DNA of 64,000 bases from an uncultured Acidovorax sp. (GTDB lineage: Bacteria; Pseudomonadota; Gammaproteobacteria; Burkholderiales; Burkholderiaceae_C): the NCBI GenBank assembly GCA_913774625.1, contig CAJYHL010000018.1, positions 1 through 64,000 on the forward strand, written 5' to 3'. The position numbers were made by a program, and so were the translations under genes. The notes under the pieces are model-generated. The model was not told the DNA's origin and made no database searches. It worked only from the letters and a program-made list of their open reading frames with translations. Below, piece after piece: positions 29,660-40,013 of this stretch (the first letter of the stretch is position 1; the number at the start of each line of letters is the position of its first letter).

Positions 29660-30754
29660 ATGAGCCCTCCGCCACCTCCCGGCGGCGATGCCGGCGCAGA
29701 CCTGGTCATCGCCCGTCCCCAGGGCCTGTATTGCACGGCCGGGGATTTCTACATCGACCCCTGGCGGCCGGTGGAGCGGGCGGTCATCACCCACGGCCAT
29801 TCCGACCATGCCCGCATGGGCCACGCCCACTACCTGGCGCATGCCGACAGCGCCGGCACGCTGCGCCAGCGGCTGGGCGCGGGCATCGATCTGCAGACGC
29901 TGGCCTACGGCGAGACGATCGAGCACCATGGAGTGAAGCTCTCGCTGCACCCGGCCGGCCATGTGCTCGGCTCGGCCCAGGTGCGGCTGGAGCATGGCGG
30001 CCGGGTCTGGGTGGCCTCGGGCGACTACAAGACCCAGGCCGACGGCACCTGCGCGCCGTTCGAGCCGGTGCGCTGCGACACCTTCATCACCGAATCCACC
30101 TTCGGACTGCCCATCTACCGCTGGCCCACGCAGGCCGAGCTGTTCGCCGGCATCGACGCCTGGTGGCGCGCCAACGCGGCCGAGGGGAGGCCATCGGTGC
30201 TGTTCTGCTATGCCTTCGGCAAGGCCCAGCGCATCCTGCACGGGGTGGACCGCAGCATCGGGCCCATCGTGGTCCATGGTGCTGTCGAGCCGCTCAACGC
30301 CGTCTATCGCGCGGCCGGCGTGGATCTCCCGCCCACCCTGCGCGCCACCGACCCCGAGGTCACGCCCCAGCTCTTGAAGACCGCGCTGGTGCTGGCGCCG
30401 CCCTCGGCCCAGGGCACGCCGTGGATGCGCCGCTTCGCCCGCCATTCCGATGCCTTCGCCAGCGGCTGGATGCAGCTGCGCGGCACGCGGCGGCGGCGCG
30501 GGGTGGACCGGGGCTTCGTCATGTCCGACCATGCCGACTGGCCGGGCCTGCAGTCGGCCATCGGCGCGACCGGGGCCGAACGCGTCTTCGTCACGCACGG
30601 CAGCGTGTCCATCCTGGTGCGCTGGCTGCGCGAGCAGGGGCTGGACGCCCAGTCCTTCCACACCGAATACGGCGACGAGGACGAGCAGCCCGCGGCCGCG
30701 TCGCCCGAGGCTGCGGCCGCCGGGCCCGAAGCGCCGGAGCCGGCCGCTCCATGA
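29660..30754 (+). CDS. Ligase-associated DNA exonuclease (metallo-beta-lactamase/beta-CASP type)
   Basis: This 364-residue protein has the MBL metal motif ITHGHSDHARMGH, a second LHPAGHVLGSAQVRLEH, SGDYKTQAD and a late MSDHADWPGL. It belongs to the SNM1/CPSF-like exonuclease family seen only next to ATP-dependent DNA ligases (TIGR04122-type). It is expected to trim DNA ends before ligation. ATG 29660 gives the usual length. It overlaps the ligase gene by ATGA. First gene of the four-gene repair set exo-lig-DEXH helicase-pdeM. Confidence 0.88.
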   Translation: MSPPPPPGGDAGADLVIARPQGLYCTAGDFYIDPWRPVERAVITHGHSDHARMGHAHYLAHADSAGTLRQRLGAGIDLQTLAYGETIEHHGVKLSLHPAGHVLGSAQVRLEHGGRVWVASGDYKTQADGTCAPFEPVRCDTFITESTFGLPIYRWPTQAELFAGIDAWWRANAAEGRPSVLFCYAFGKAQRILHGVDRSIGPIVVHGAVEPLNAVYRAAGVDLPPTLRATDPEVTPQLLKTALVLAPPSAQGTPWMRRFARHSDAFASGWMQLRGTRRRRGVDRGFVMSDHADWPGLQSAIGATGAERVFVTHGSVSILVRWLREQGLDAQSFHTEYGDEDEQPAAASPEAAAAGPEAPEPAAP

Positions 30755-32454
30755 AGGCCTTCGCCGCGCTCTACCACGCGCTGGATGCCAGCACCTCCAG
30801 CCTCGCCAAGCAGGCCGCGCTGCGTGCCTACCTGCAGTCCGCCCCGCCCGAGGACGCGGCCTGGGCCGTGTATTTCCTGGCCGGTGGCAAGCCGCGTCAG
30901 CTGGTGCCCACCAAGCTGCTGCGCGCCTTCGCCCGCGAGGCGGCGGGCCTGCCCGAATGGCTGTTCGACGAAAGCTACGACGCCGTGGGCGACCTGGCCG
31001 AAACCATCGCCCTGCTGCTGCCCCCGCCCGCGCAGACCCACGAGCTGGGCCTGGCCGAGTGGATGGAACAGCACCTGCTGCCCCTGCGCGGACAGCCGCC
31101 CGAGGCGCTGGAGCCGCTTTTGCGGGCGCAGTGGGCGGCGCTGGCCGCAAACGAGCGGCTGGTCTATTTCAAGCTCATCACCGGCGCCTTCCGCGTGGGC
31201 GTGTCGCGGCTGCAGGTCACGCAGGCGCTGGCGGCGGCGAGCGGCGTGGATGCCAAGCGCATCGCCCAGCGGCTGATGGGCTACACCCACATCGGCGCCC
31301 GGCCCACGGCGGCCGACTACCTGCGGCTGGTGGCTGCCACGGGCGAGGGCGGCGCGGACGCAGCGGCCGACGGCGAGCTGCGCGGCCATCCCTATCCCTT
31401 CTTCCTGGCCCATCCGCTGCAGCTGCCGGTGGAGCAGTTCGACGCCGCACTGGGCCCGCCCGGCGATTGGCAGGTGGAATGGAAGTGGGACGGCATCCGC
31501 GCCCAGCTGGTGCGCCGCGCGGCGCCCGACGGATCGGCCAGCGGCACCTGGCTCTGGTCGCGCGGCGAAGAGCTGGTGAGCGACCGCTTCCCCGAGCTGC
31601 AGGCCCTGGGCGGCACGCTGCCGCCCGGCACGGTACTGGACGGCGAGATCGTCGTCTGGCGCGCCGCCGAAGGCGATGCGCCGGCCCGCGTGCGCCCCTT
31701 CGCCGACCTGCAGAAACGCATCGGCCGCAAGACCCTGGGCCCCAAGCTGCTGCGCGAGCTGCCCGTGGTGCTGCTGGCCTACGACCTGCTGGAAGAGGGC
31801 GGCGAAGACCTGCGCGCCCTGCCGCAGCACGAGCGCCGCGCGCGGCTGGAAGCGCTCCTCGCCCGCCACCCGCACCCGGCCCTGGTCGCCAGCCCGCTGC
31901 TGCAGGGCGAGACCTGGCAGCAGCTGGCCGAGCAGCGCGAAGGCGCCCGCTCCCTGGGCGTGGAAGGCATGATGCTCAAAGCCCGCGGCGCGCAGTACGG
32001 CGTGGGCCGCACCAAGGACGTGGGCACCTGGTGGAAGTGGAAGATCGACCCGCTTTCTGTCGATGCCGTGCTGATCTACGCCCAGCGCGGCCACGGCCGG
32101 CGCGCCAGCCTCTACAGCGACTACACCTTCGCCGTCTGGGACGGCCCGCCCGAGGCGCCCGGCCGCCAGCTCGTGCCCTTCGCCAAGGCCTATTCGGGCC
32201 TGACCGATGCCGAGATGGCGCGGGTGGATGCCATCATCCGCAAGACCACCGTGGAGACCTTCGGCCCCGTGCGCAGCGTGCGGCCCACGCTGGTGTTCGA
32301 GCTGGGATTCGAGGGCATCGCCCGCAGCACGCGCCACAAGAGCGGCATCGCCGTGCGCTTCCCGCGCATGCTGCGCTGGCGCGAGGACAAGCCCGTGGCC
32401 GAGGCCGATTCGCTGCAGACCCTGGCCGCGCTGCTGCCGCAGGCCGGGCCATGA
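30751..32454 (+). CDS. ATP-dependent DNA ligase (cisplatin-damage-response type)
   Basis: This 567-residue ligase has an N-terminal DNA-binding domain (about 1-200), the nucleotidyltransferase motif [10 protein letters not shown] with the AMP-accepting Lys245, [23 protein letters not shown], and a C-terminal OB-fold. It seals nicks using ATP and belongs to the bacterial type found with a partner exonuclease, helicase and phosphoesterase (TIGR04120-type), separate from NAD-dependent LigA. It overlaps the exonuclease gene and lies 67 bp before the helicase start. A second, unrelated ATP ligase (LigD) is encoded 5 kb downstream. Confidence 0.9.
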   Translation: MKAFAALYHALDASTSSLAKQAALRAYLQSAPPEDAAWAVYFLAGGKPRQLVPTKLLRAFAREAAGLPEWLFDESYDAVGDLAETIALLLPPPAQTHELGLAEWMEQHLLPLRGQPPEALEPLLRAQWAALAANERLVYFKLITGAFRVGVSRLQVTQALAAASGVDAKRIAQRLMGYTHIGARPTAADYLRLVAATGEGGADAAADGELRGHPYPFFLAHPLQLPVEQFDAALGPPGDWQVEWKWDGIRAQLVRRAAPDGSASGTWLWSRGEELVSDRFPELQALGGTLPPGTVLDGEIVVWRAAEGDAPARVRPFADLQKRIGRKTLGPKLLRELPVVLLAYDLLEEGGEDLRALPQHERRARLEALLARHPHPALVASPLLQGETWQQLAEQREGARSLGVEGMMLKARGAQYGVGRTKDVGTWWKWKIDPLSVDAVLIYAQRGHGRRASLYSDYTFAVWDGPPEAPGRQLVPFAKAYSGLTDAEMARVDAIIRKTTVETFGPVRSVRPTLVFELGFEGIARSTRHKSGIAVRFPRMLRWREDKPVAEADSLQTLAALLPQAGP

Positions 32455-32521
32455 GCGCACCCCGCCCCCGTGCCGCCGGCGGGATGCCCGCAGGCTGGCG
32501 GCGGCAAGCTACCCTTGCGCC

Positions 32522-35473
32522 GTGACCGCCAGGCAACTCGTCAACCGCTGGTTCGCCGAACGCGGCTGGAAGCCCTTCGCTTTCCAGCGCGAGGTCTGGC
32601 GCGCCATCGCCGCCGGGCAGAGCGGCCTGCTGCACGCCACCACGGGCGCGGGCAAGACCTATGCCGTGTGGCTGGGCGCGCTGCAGGCCTTCGCCGACGC
32701 GAAGCCCTCGAGAAAACGGGCTGCAGCCCAGGTGGAATCTGCGCGGTCAGCTATTGAAAAAGTAGCAAAAGAGCGGGCGCAGAAATCCGAGCCGCTGACC
32801 GTGCTCTGGCTCACCCCCATGCGCGCGCTGGCTGCCGACACCCTGCGCGCGCTGCAGGCGCCGCTGGATGCGCTGGCTCCGGACCACCCCGTGCTGGCCC
32901 GCTGGACGGCCGGCGCCCGCACCGGCGACACCGCCAGCGGCGAGCGCAGCGCCCAGCAGCGCCGCCTGCCCACGGTGCTGGTGACCACGCCCGAAAGCCT
33001 GTCGCTGCTGCTGGCCCGCGCCGATGCGCGCGAGACGCTGGCGACCGTGCAGCTGGTGGTGGCCGACGAATGGCACGAGCTGCTGGGCAACAAGCGCGGC
33101 GTGCAGGTGCAGCTGGCCATCGCCCGGCTGCGCGGCTGGAACCCGGCGCTGCGCGTCTGGGGCATGTCGGCCACCCTGGGCAATCTGCCCGAGGCGCTGC
33201 AGACCCTGCTGGGCGAGCCCGAGCCCGGCCAGCCGCCCGGCGTGCTGGTGCAGGGCCAGGTGGACAAGCGCCTGGTGGTGGACACGCTGCTGCCCGACCA
33301 CCCGGAGCGCTTTTCGTGGGCCGGCCACCTGGGCCTGGCCATGTTGCCCGCCGTGGTGCGCGAGCTGGCTTCGTCGGGCACCACCCTGGTCTTCGTCAAC
33401 GTGCGCTCTCAGGCCGAGCTTTGGTACAAGGCCATCCTCGATGCGCGGCCCGACTGGGCGGGCGAGCTGGCCATCCACCACGGCTCGCTGGACCGGGCGG
33501 TGCGCGAATGGGTGGAAGCGGGCCTGAAGGCCGGCCGGCTGCGCGCCGTGGTCTGCACCAGCAGCCTGGACCTGGGAGTGGACTTCCTGCCGGTGGAGCG
33601 CGTGCTGCAGATCGGCTCGCCCAAGGGCGTGGCGCGCCTCCTGCAGCGCGCTGGGCGCTCGGGCCATGCGCCGGGGCGGCCCTCGCGCATCACCCTGGTG
33701 CCCACCCACAGCCTGGAACTGGTGGAGGCCGCCGCCGCCCGCGCCGCCGTGCGCGCCGGCCAGGTCGAGATGCGCGCCAGCCCGCGCCGCCCGGTCGATG
33801 TGCTGGTGCAGCACCTGGTCACCGTGGCGCTGGGCGGCGGCTTCGAGCCCGAGGCGCTCTATGCCGAGGTGCGCCGCACGGCGGCCTACCGCGACCTGCC
33901 GCGCGAGGTCTGGCAGTGGTGCCTGGACTTCGTCCACCGCGGCGGCCCCTCGCTCGCCGTCTATCCCGACTACCAGCGCGTGGCGCCGGGCGAAGACGGC
34001 GTCTGGCGCATGCCCAGCCCGCGCCTCGCGCGGCGCCACCGCGCCAACATCGGCACCATCGTGAGCGACGCCAGCATGAGCGTGCAGGTGCTGCACGGCG
34101 CCCGGCTGGGCAGCATGGAAGAGAGCTTCCTCACGCGCCTCTCGCCCGGCGACTGCTTCGTGTTCGCGGGCAACGTGCTGGAGCTGGTCCGCATCGAGGA
34201 CATGACCGCCTACGTGCGCCGCGCAGCGCGCGGCCGGCCTACCGTGCCGCGCTGGGGCGGCTCGCGCATGCCGCTGTCCACCGTGCTGGCCGACTTCGTG
34301 GTGCGCCAACTGGCCCGCGCGGCCGAAGGCGACTTCGGCGAGCCCGAGCTGCGCTGCGTGCGCCCGCTCTTGGAGGTGCAGCAGCGCTGGTCGGCCCTGC
34401 CCACGCCCGGTACCCTGCTGGCCGAGACCCTGCGCACGCGGGAAGGCTGGCACCTGTTCCTCTACCCCTTTGCCGGCCGGCATGCCCACACGGGCCTGGC
34501 CAGCCTGTTCGCCTGGCGCGCAGCGCAGGGCCAGGCCGGCACCTTTTCCATCGCGGTGAACGACTACGGCCTGGAGCTGCTGAGCGCCACCGAGCGCGAC
34601 TGGGCCGCGCTGCTGCCCGGCCTGCTGCGCACCCATGCGGAGCCTTCCGATGCGCCGGGCCTCTCCGCCGACGAGGCGCTGGCGATCCGCAACACCGCCA
34701 ATGCCCTGGCGGAAGCGGATGCCGGCGAAGAGCAGGAAGCGGCGGGCGCCGCCGGCCGCAGCGCCCTGCTGCACGAGGTGCTGGCCAGCCTCAACGCCAC
34801 CGAGATGGCGCGCCGGCGCTTCCGCGAGATCGCCCGCGTGGCCGGCCTCATCTTCCAGAGCCACCCGGGCGAGCGCCGCAGCGCCCGCCAGCTGCAGGCC
34901 TCCTCGCAGCTCTTCTTCGAGGTCTTCCGCAACTACGACGCCGCCAACCTGCTGCTGCGCCAGGCCGACGAGGAGGTGCTGAGCCAGGAACTGGACGTGG
35001 CCCAGCTGCTGGCCGCGCTGCGCCGCATGCAGGCGCAGCGGCTGGAGCTGCGGCTGGAGCTGCGGCCCCTGCTGCGGCCCAGCCCCTTCGCCTTTCCACT
35101 GATGGTGGAGCGCTTCCGCGAAAAGCTCAGCAACGAAGACCTGGCCGACCGCATCGCCCGCATGCTGGCGCAGCTCGACGGCGCGGCTGACCAGCCGGCA
35201 AGCGAGGGCGTGCCTGCCGCCCCGCCCATGCAGGACGTGGTGCCCGCCGACCCGCCCCGGCGCCCGCGCAGGCGCCGTGCGGCCGGCGCCGCTGCGGCCG
35301 AGCCCGCCGCATCCGCAGAGCCCGCCGAGCCCGGCCCGCTGCAGGCCGCCGCCGCGTCGGTGCGGCGCATGCTCGACTTCTCCCTCACCAGCGCCGATGC
35401 GCCCGAGGGCGCCGGCAGCCCGCGCCGGCCGCGGCGCGAGCGCAAGCCCTCGCGTCCCTTGCCGCGCCTGTGA
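32522..35473 (+). CDS. Ligase-associated DEXH-box DNA helicase (Lhr-core type)
   Basis: This 983-residue SF2 helicase starts at GTG, immediately giving [20 protein letters not shown]. Motif I is TTGAGKT (Lys45), motif [11 protein letters not shown] (Asp182), then [20 protein letters not shown] and LQRAGRSGH. The DEWH box and following domains match the Lhr-core proteins encoded with ATP ligases (TIGR04121-type), which translocate 3' to 5' on DNA. Residues about 64-82, between motif I and Ia, are encoded by an in-frame reverse copy of a ~55-bp genomic repeat. The C-terminal 100 residues are Pro/Arg/Ala-rich. The stop overlaps pdeM. Confidence 0.88.
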   Translation: MTARQLVNRWFAERGWKPFAFQREVWRAIAAGQSGLLHATTGAGKTYAVWLGALQAFADAKPSRKRAAAQVESARSAIEKVAKERAQKSEPLTVLWLTPMRALAADTLRALQAPLDALAPDHPVLARWTAGARTGDTASGERSAQQRRLPTVLVTTPESLSLLLARADARETLATVQLVVADEWHELLGNKRGVQVQLAIARLRGWNPALRVWGMSATLGNLPEALQTLLGEPEPGQPPGVLVQGQVDKRLVVDTLLPDHPERFSWAGHLGLAMLPAVVRELASSGTTLVFVNVRSQAELWYKAILDARPDWAGELAIHHGSLDRAVREWVEAGLKAGRLRAVVCTSSLDLGVDFLPVERVLQIGSPKGVARLLQRAGRSGHAPGRPSRITLVPTHSLELVEAAAARAAVRAGQVEMRASPRRPVDVLVQHLVTVALGGGFEPEALYAEVRRTAAYRDLPREVWQWCLDFVHRGGPSLAVYPDYQRVAPGEDGVWRMPSPRLARRHRANIGTIVSDASMSVQVLHGARLGSMEESFLTRLSPGDCFVFAGNVLELVRIEDMTAYVRRAARGRPTVPRWGGSRMPLSTVLADFVVRQLARAAEGDFGEPELRCVRPLLEVQQRWSALPTPGTLLAETLRTREGWHLFLYPFAGRHAHTGLASLFAWRAAQGQAGTFSIAVNDYGLELLSATERDWAALLPGLLRTHAEPSDAPGLSADEALAIRNTANALAEADAGEEQEAAGAAGRSALLHEVLASLNATEMARRRFREIARVAGLIFQSHPGERRSARQLQASSQLFFEVFRNYDAANLLLRQADEEVLSQELDVAQLLAALRRMQAQRLELRLELRPLLRPSPFAFPLMVERFREKLSNEDLADRIARMLAQLDGAADQPASEGVPAAPPMQDVVPADPPRRPRRRRAAGAAAAEPAASAEPAEPGPLQAAAASVRRMLDFSLTSADAPEGAGSPRRPRRERKPSRPLPRL
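32712..32766 (-). repeat. ~55-bp interspersed repeat inside the DEXH helicase gene, copy 3
   Basis: Read on the minus strand, the segment runs GCTACTTTTTCAATAGC, TGACCGCGC, a variable middle, then GGGCTGCAGCCCGTTTTC. This matches the layout of the elements at 5574-5628 and 62151-62205. It is markedly more AT-rich than the rest of the gene. It contributes whole codons, so the helicase frame stays open and gains a charged Ala/Lys/Glu loop. Confidence 0.55.
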
Positions 35474-36213
35474 GGCGGCTGGCTACCATCGGCTGCATGC
35501 CTTCCGTCTCCGCGACCACGCCCTTCGTTCCCGATCCGCTGGCCGGTGCCTGCGCCACGCAGATCGCGGGCGAGGCCGTGCAGCTGCTGCCCGAGCGCGC
35601 CCTGTGGTGGCCCGCCGCCGGCACCGTGTTCGTGGCCGACGTGCATCTGGGCAAGGCGGCCACCTTCCGCGCGCGCGGCATTCCCGTGCCGGGCGGCACC
35701 ACGCAGGGCAACCTGCAGCGGCTGACGGCGCTGCTGGACGGCCTGGCCGCGCAGCGGCTGGTGGTGCTGGGCGACTTCCTGCATGCGGCCGAGGCGCAGA
35801 ACCCGGCGCTGCTGGCGGCCCTGGCCGGCTGGCGCGAGCGGCATGCGGGCGTTGCCATGGCGCTGGTGCGCGGCAACCACGACGGCCATGCGGGCGACCC
35901 GCCGCCCAGCCTGGGCATCGCCGTGGTGGACGAGCCCTGGCACGCCGGCCCCTTCGCCTGCTGCCACCATCCGCAGGAACATGCCACGCAGCATGTGCTG
36001 GCGGGCCATGTGCATCCGTCCACGGTGCTGCGCGGGCCGGGGCGCGACGCGGTGCGCCTGCCGTGCTTCGCGGTGACGGGAGGGCTCACGCTGCTGCCGG
36101 CCTTCGGGCTTTTCACCGGCAGCGCCGCGCTGGCGTCCGATCCGGCGCGCCGCCTCTTCGCCGTGGGGGGCGGGCGCGTCTGGCCCGTGCCTGCGCCCTC
36201 GCCGCTGCGCTGA
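35470..36213 (+). CDS. pdeM: Ligase-associated DNA damage response endonuclease PdeM
   Basis: This protein of the binuclear metallophosphoesterase family has all five metal motifs: [36 protein letters not shown] and LAGHVHPS. The Pseudomonas putida homologue (MPE) is known as a manganese-dependent single-strand DNA endonuclease. GTG 35470 overlaps the helicase stop as GTGA (247 residues); ATG 35497 would give 238 and is a real alternative, as the first 25 residues are not conserved-looking. It completes the four-gene repair set. Confidence 0.88.
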   Translation: MRRLATIGCMPSVSATTPFVPDPLAGACATQIAGEAVQLLPERALWWPAAGTVFVADVHLGKAATFRARGIPVPGGTTQGNLQRLTALLDGLAAQRLVVLGDFLHAAEAQNPALLAALAGWRERHAGVAMALVRGNHDGHAGDPPPSLGIAVVDEPWHAGPFACCHHPQEHATQHVLAGHVHPSTVLRGPGRDAVRLPCFAVTGGLTLLPAFGLFTGSAALASDPARRLFAVGGGRVWPVPAPSPLR

Positions 36214-36298
36214 CGCCCGCCTGCATCCGCCGTCCTACAGCGCAGGGCGCGGCGTGGCTGCACCCTTGCCGGCTGTTGCGCACTCCGGGAGAGCATCC

Positions 36299-37351
36299 AT
36301 GGCAAATGGCAAAGAAGACGGCAAGGCCCCCACCTCGACCCGCACCCTGTGGAAGGGCGCCATCAGCTTCGGGCTGGTGCATATCCCGGTGGGCCTGTAC
36401 GCGGCCACGCAAAGCTCGGGCATCGACTTCGACTGGCTGGACAAGCGCAGCATGGAGCCGGTCGGCTACAAGCGCATCAACAAGGTCACGGGCAAGGAGA
36501 TCGCAGCGGCCCAGATCGTCAAGGGCGTGGAATACGAGGACGGGCGCTACGTGGTGCTGTCGCCCGAGGAGATCGAGTCGGCCTTTCCCAAGACCACGCA
36601 GACCATCGAGATCGAGGCCTTCCTCGATGCCGACGAGATCCCCTTCGTCTATCTGGAGCGGCCCTACTACACCGCCCCGCTGCAGCGCGGCGAGAAGGTC
36701 TATGCGCTGCTGCGCGAGGCGCTGGCCCGCACCCACAAGGTGGGCGTGGCCAAGGTCGTCATCCAGACCAAGCAGCATCTGGCGGTGCTGATTCCCTGCG
36801 GGCGGGCGCTGATCCTGAACCTGCTGCGCTGGGGCGGCGAGATCCGTTCGTTCGAGCAGCTGAACCTACCGCCGCTCGGCGCCAAGGCGGCGGGGCTGCG
36901 CGATTCGGAACTGAAGATGGCCACCCAGCTCATCGACGACATGACGCAGGGCTGGAACGCCGACCAGTTCCGCAATTCCTTCGCCGAGGAGATCCACAAG
37001 CTGGTGCAGGCCAAGGCGGAAGCCGGCGACATCGCCGACGTGGCGAAGGCGGCCGGCCAGGCCGAAGCCGTGCCTGCGGGGGCCGACGTGCTGGACCTCA
37101 CCGCGCTGCTCAGGCGCAGCCTGGAGGGCGGGGGCGGCGCGCAGGGCGGCAAGGGCCGCGGCGCGAAGGGATCGGTGACGCCGCTGCCGCGCAAGGCAGT
37201 CGCCGCTGGTACGAAGAAGGCCGCTGCCAAAAAGGCCGCGCCGGCCAAGGCCGGCGCCAAGGCCCGGCCCGCCGCGAAGAAGGCGGCTTCTACGGCGAAG
37301 TCGTCGGCGCCGCGCCGCAAGCCCGCCGCGCCCGGCCGCCGTGCGGCCTGA
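36299..37351 (+). CDS. ku: Ku protein (NHEJ DNA-end binding)
   Basis: This 350-residue bacterial Ku opens with TLWKGAISFGLVHIPVGLYAA, contains ARTHKVGVAKVVIQTKQHLA and DDMTQGWNADQFRN. It forms a homodimeric ring that threads onto double-strand ends and recruits LigD. The C-terminal 65 residues are a Lys/Ala-rich tail (KKAAAKKAAPAKAG), typical of longer bacterial Ku proteins and thought to help DNA binding and ligase stimulation. A GGGAGAG lies before ATG 36299. The ligD gene starts 13 bases after its stop. Confidence 0.93.
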   Translation: MANGKEDGKAPTSTRTLWKGAISFGLVHIPVGLYAATQSSGIDFDWLDKRSMEPVGYKRINKVTGKEIAAAQIVKGVEYEDGRYVVLSPEEIESAFPKTTQTIEIEAFLDADEIPFVYLERPYYTAPLQRGEKVYALLREALARTHKVGVAKVVIQTKQHLAVLIPCGRALILNLLRWGGEIRSFEQLNLPPLGAKAAGLRDSELKMATQLIDDMTQGWNADQFRNSFAEEIHKLVQAKAEAGDIADVAKAAGQAEAVPAGADVLDLTALLRRSLEGGGGAQGGKGRGAKGSVTPLPRKAVAAGTKKAAAKKAAPAKAGAKARPAAKKAASTAKSSAPRRKPAAPGRRAA

Positions 37352-37364
37352 CGGAGCCGCGCCG

Positions 37365-39962
37365 ATGGCCCGCAGCCGCAAGCCCCCGCACGGCGCAACG
37401 CCCGATGCACCTGCGCAGCCCGCCGCCGGCGAGCCCGGGGGCGCACTCGGCCGCTACCGCGCAAAGCGCGATTTCACGCGCACCCCTGAGCCGGCCGATG
37501 ACGGCGGCGCGCCGGCCGCGGGCGCGTTGCAGTACGTGATCCAGAAGCACTGGGCCAGCCGGCTGCACTACGACCTGCGGCTGCAGATCGGCGGCAGCAT
37601 GAAGAGCTGGGCCGTGCCCAAGGGCCCCAGCTACGACCCCGCCGACAAGCGCATGGCCGTGCAGGTGGAGGACCACCCCATCGCCTACAACCGGTTCGAG
37701 GGGCAGATCCCGGCGCGGCAGTACGGCGCGGGCAAGGTCATCGTCTGGGACCGGGGCTTCTGGACGCCCGATGGCGACCCCGACGCCGGCTGGCGGGCCG
37801 GCAAGCTCTCGTTCACCCTGCACGGCCACAAGCTGCAGGGCCGCTGGACGCTGGTGCGCATGCAGCCCGGCCGGGGGCGAGGCCGGCAGCCGCCCTGGCT
37901 GCTGATCAAGGAACACGACGGGCTGGAACGCCCGGCCGGCGAATTCAGCGTGGTGAACGCCATGCCGGACAGCGTGGCCGCGCTGGCGCCGGTCCCGGTT
38001 CCGGTCCAGGCCCCCGCTCCTGCCAATGCCGCGCCGGCCGCCGCGCCCCGGCCTGCGCCCCGCGCCCGTCTGCCTAAGGCGCTGTCGCCCCAGCTGGCCA
38101 CGCTGGTGGAGGGGCCGCCGCCCGACGCGGCCGACTGGCTGTGGGAGCTCAAGTTCGACGGCTACCGGCTGCTGGCGCGCATCGAGCGCGGTCGGGTGCG
38201 CCTCGTCACCCGCAACGGCCACGACTGGACCGGGCGCATGCCCCGGCTGGCCCGGGCCGTGGCGCAGCTGCCCCTGGCCTCGGGCTGGCTGGACGGCGAA
38301 GTGCTGGTGCTGGACGCGCACGGCCAGCCCGACTTCCAGGCGCTGCAGAACGCCTTCGACGCCCAGTCCACCGATGCGCTGGTCTATTACCTGTTCGATC
38401 TGCCGTTCGCCGGAGGGCGCGACCTGCGGGACCTGCCGCTGCAGGAGCGCCGCGAGCGCCTGCGGGCGCTGATGGCCGGCGTGGAGCCGGGCGGCAGCGT
38501 GCGCTTCAGCGAGGCCTTCGAGGCTCCGCCGGCCGACCTGGTCGCCTCGGCCTGCCGGCTGGGCTTCGAGGGCGTGATCGGCAAGCGCCGGTCCGCGCCC
38601 TATGCCTCGCGCCGCAATGCCGACTGGATCAAGCTCAAGTGCAGCCACCGGCAGGAGTTCGTGGTCTGCGGCTATACCGACCCGCAGGGCGCGCGCACCG
38701 GCCTGGGCGCGCTGCTGCTGGGCGTGCATGGCGGCCAGGACGCCGAGGCAGGCCAGGCCGGCGAGGGCGGCGGCGCCCTGCGCTACGTCGGCAGCGTGGG
38801 CACCGGCTTTTCCGAAAGCGCCTTGGCCGGGCTGCGCCGCCGGCTGGACGGCCTGGCCGCCCAGGCCTGCCCGTTCGGCCAGCCGCCCGCCCTCGGCCGC
38901 AAGGCGGCCCACTGGGTGCGGCCCGAGCTGGTGGCCGAAGTCGCCTTCGCCGGCTGGACGCGCGAGGGCCGCATCCGCCATGCGGTGTTCCACGGCCTGC
39001 GCGACGACAAGCCGCCCGCCGCCATCGTGCGCGAGGCGGCGCAGCCCGCGCCCGGCACCGCCCGGCGCAGCGCGGCCCCGGCGCTGAAGCTCACGCATCC
39101 GCAGCGCGTGATCGACGCCTCGACCGGCATCACCAAGCTCGAACTGGCGCGCCACTACGCCACGGTGGGGCCGCTGATGATGGAGCACCTGGCCGGGCGG
39201 CCCGTGGCCCTGGTGCGCGCGCCCGGCGGCATCGGCGGCGCGCTCTTCTTCCAGAAGCACCTGGAGCAGCCGGTCCTGGAGGGCGTGGATGCGCTGGATC
39301 CGGCGCTCGACCCCGGCCACGCGCCGCTGCTGGCCGTCGCGCGGCCCGAAGGCCTGCTGGCGGCCGCGCAGATGAACGTGGTGGAGTTCCACACCTGGAA
39401 CGCCCGGCGCGACCGCATCGAGCGGCCCGACCGGCTCACGCTGGACCTGGACCCCGGCGCCGGCGTGCCCTGGCCCCAGGTGCAGGAAGCCGCCCAGCTG
39501 GTGCGGGCGCTGCTGGACGAGCTGGGCCTGCCGGCCTTCCTCAAGACCAGCGGCGGCAAGGGCCTGCACGTGGTGGTGCCCATCAAGCGGCTGCACGGCT
39601 GGGACGCGGTCAAGGGCTTTTCGCAGGCGCTGGTGCAGCACCTGGCCCGCACGCTGCCGCAGCGCTTCGTCGCCAGGAGCGGGCCGCGCAACCGGGTGGG
39701 CAAGGTCTTCGCGGACTATCTGCGCAACGGGCGCGGCGCGACCACGGTCAGCGCCTGGTCGGCCCGGGCGCGTCCGGGCATGGGCGTGTCGGTGCCGGTG
39801 GCCTGGCAGGAGCTGGACCGGCTCACCGGCGGCGACCACTGGACCCTGCGCAGCGTGGACGAGCGCCTGCGGCTGGGCAACGGGCCCTGGGAGGGCTATG
39901 CGTCGGCGGCGGTGTCGATCACGCCGGCCATGAAGCGGCTGGCGGCGGCAGCGGTTCTCTAG
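37365..39962 (+). CDS. ligD: LigD: multifunctional NHEJ ligase/polymerase/phosphoesterase
   Basis: This 865-residue protein has the domain order phosphoesterase-ligase-polymerase, as in Pseudomonas LigD. The phosphoesterase part (about 50-200) has HWASRLHYDLRL. The ligase part (about 235-540) has ELKFDGYRLLARI with the nucleotidyl Lys263 and EGVIGKRR. The primase-like polymerase part (about 580-865) has LTLDLDPGAGVPW and LKTSGGKGLHVVVPI. It heals, fills and seals double-strand breaks with Ku. It is one operon with ku. Its stop (TAG) lies in a TAGAAT sequence that may serve as a -10 box for the next gene. Confidence 0.93.
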   Translation: MARSRKPPHGATPDAPAQPAAGEPGGALGRYRAKRDFTRTPEPADDGGAPAAGALQYVIQKHWASRLHYDLRLQIGGSMKSWAVPKGPSYDPADKRMAVQVEDHPIAYNRFEGQIPARQYGAGKVIVWDRGFWTPDGDPDAGWRAGKLSFTLHGHKLQGRWTLVRMQPGRGRGRQPPWLLIKEHDGLERPAGEFSVVNAMPDSVAALAPVPVPVQAPAPANAAPAAAPRPAPRARLPKALSPQLATLVEGPPPDAADWLWELKFDGYRLLARIERGRVRLVTRNGHDWTGRMPRLARAVAQLPLASGWLDGEVLVLDAHGQPDFQALQNAFDAQSTDALVYYLFDLPFAGGRDLRDLPLQERRERLRALMAGVEPGGSVRFSEAFEAPPADLVASACRLGFEGVIGKRRSAPYASRRNADWIKLKCSHRQEFVVCGYTDPQGARTGLGALLLGVHGGQDAEAGQAGEGGGALRYVGSVGTGFSESALAGLRRRLDGLAAQACPFGQPPALGRKAAHWVRPELVAEVAFAGWTREGRIRHAVFHGLRDDKPPAAIVREAAQPAPGTARRSAAPALKLTHPQRVIDASTGITKLELARHYATVGPLMMEHLAGRPVALVRAPGGIGGALFFQKHLEQPVLEGVDALDPALDPGHAPLLAVARPEGLLAAAQMNVVEFHTWNARRDRIERPDRLTLDLDPGAGVPWPQVQEAAQLVRALLDELGLPAFLKTSGGKGLHVVVPIKRLHGWDAVKGFSQALVQHLARTLPQRFVARSGPRNRVGKVFADYLRNGRGATTVSAWSARARPGMGVSVPVAWQELDRLTGGDHWTLRSVDERLRLGNGPWEGYASAAVSITPAMKRLAAAAVL

Positions 39963-40013
39963 AATCGCGCCCTTTGCCCGCCTGGCTCCCCCGCCGGCGG
40001 CTCCCCGCCCACC

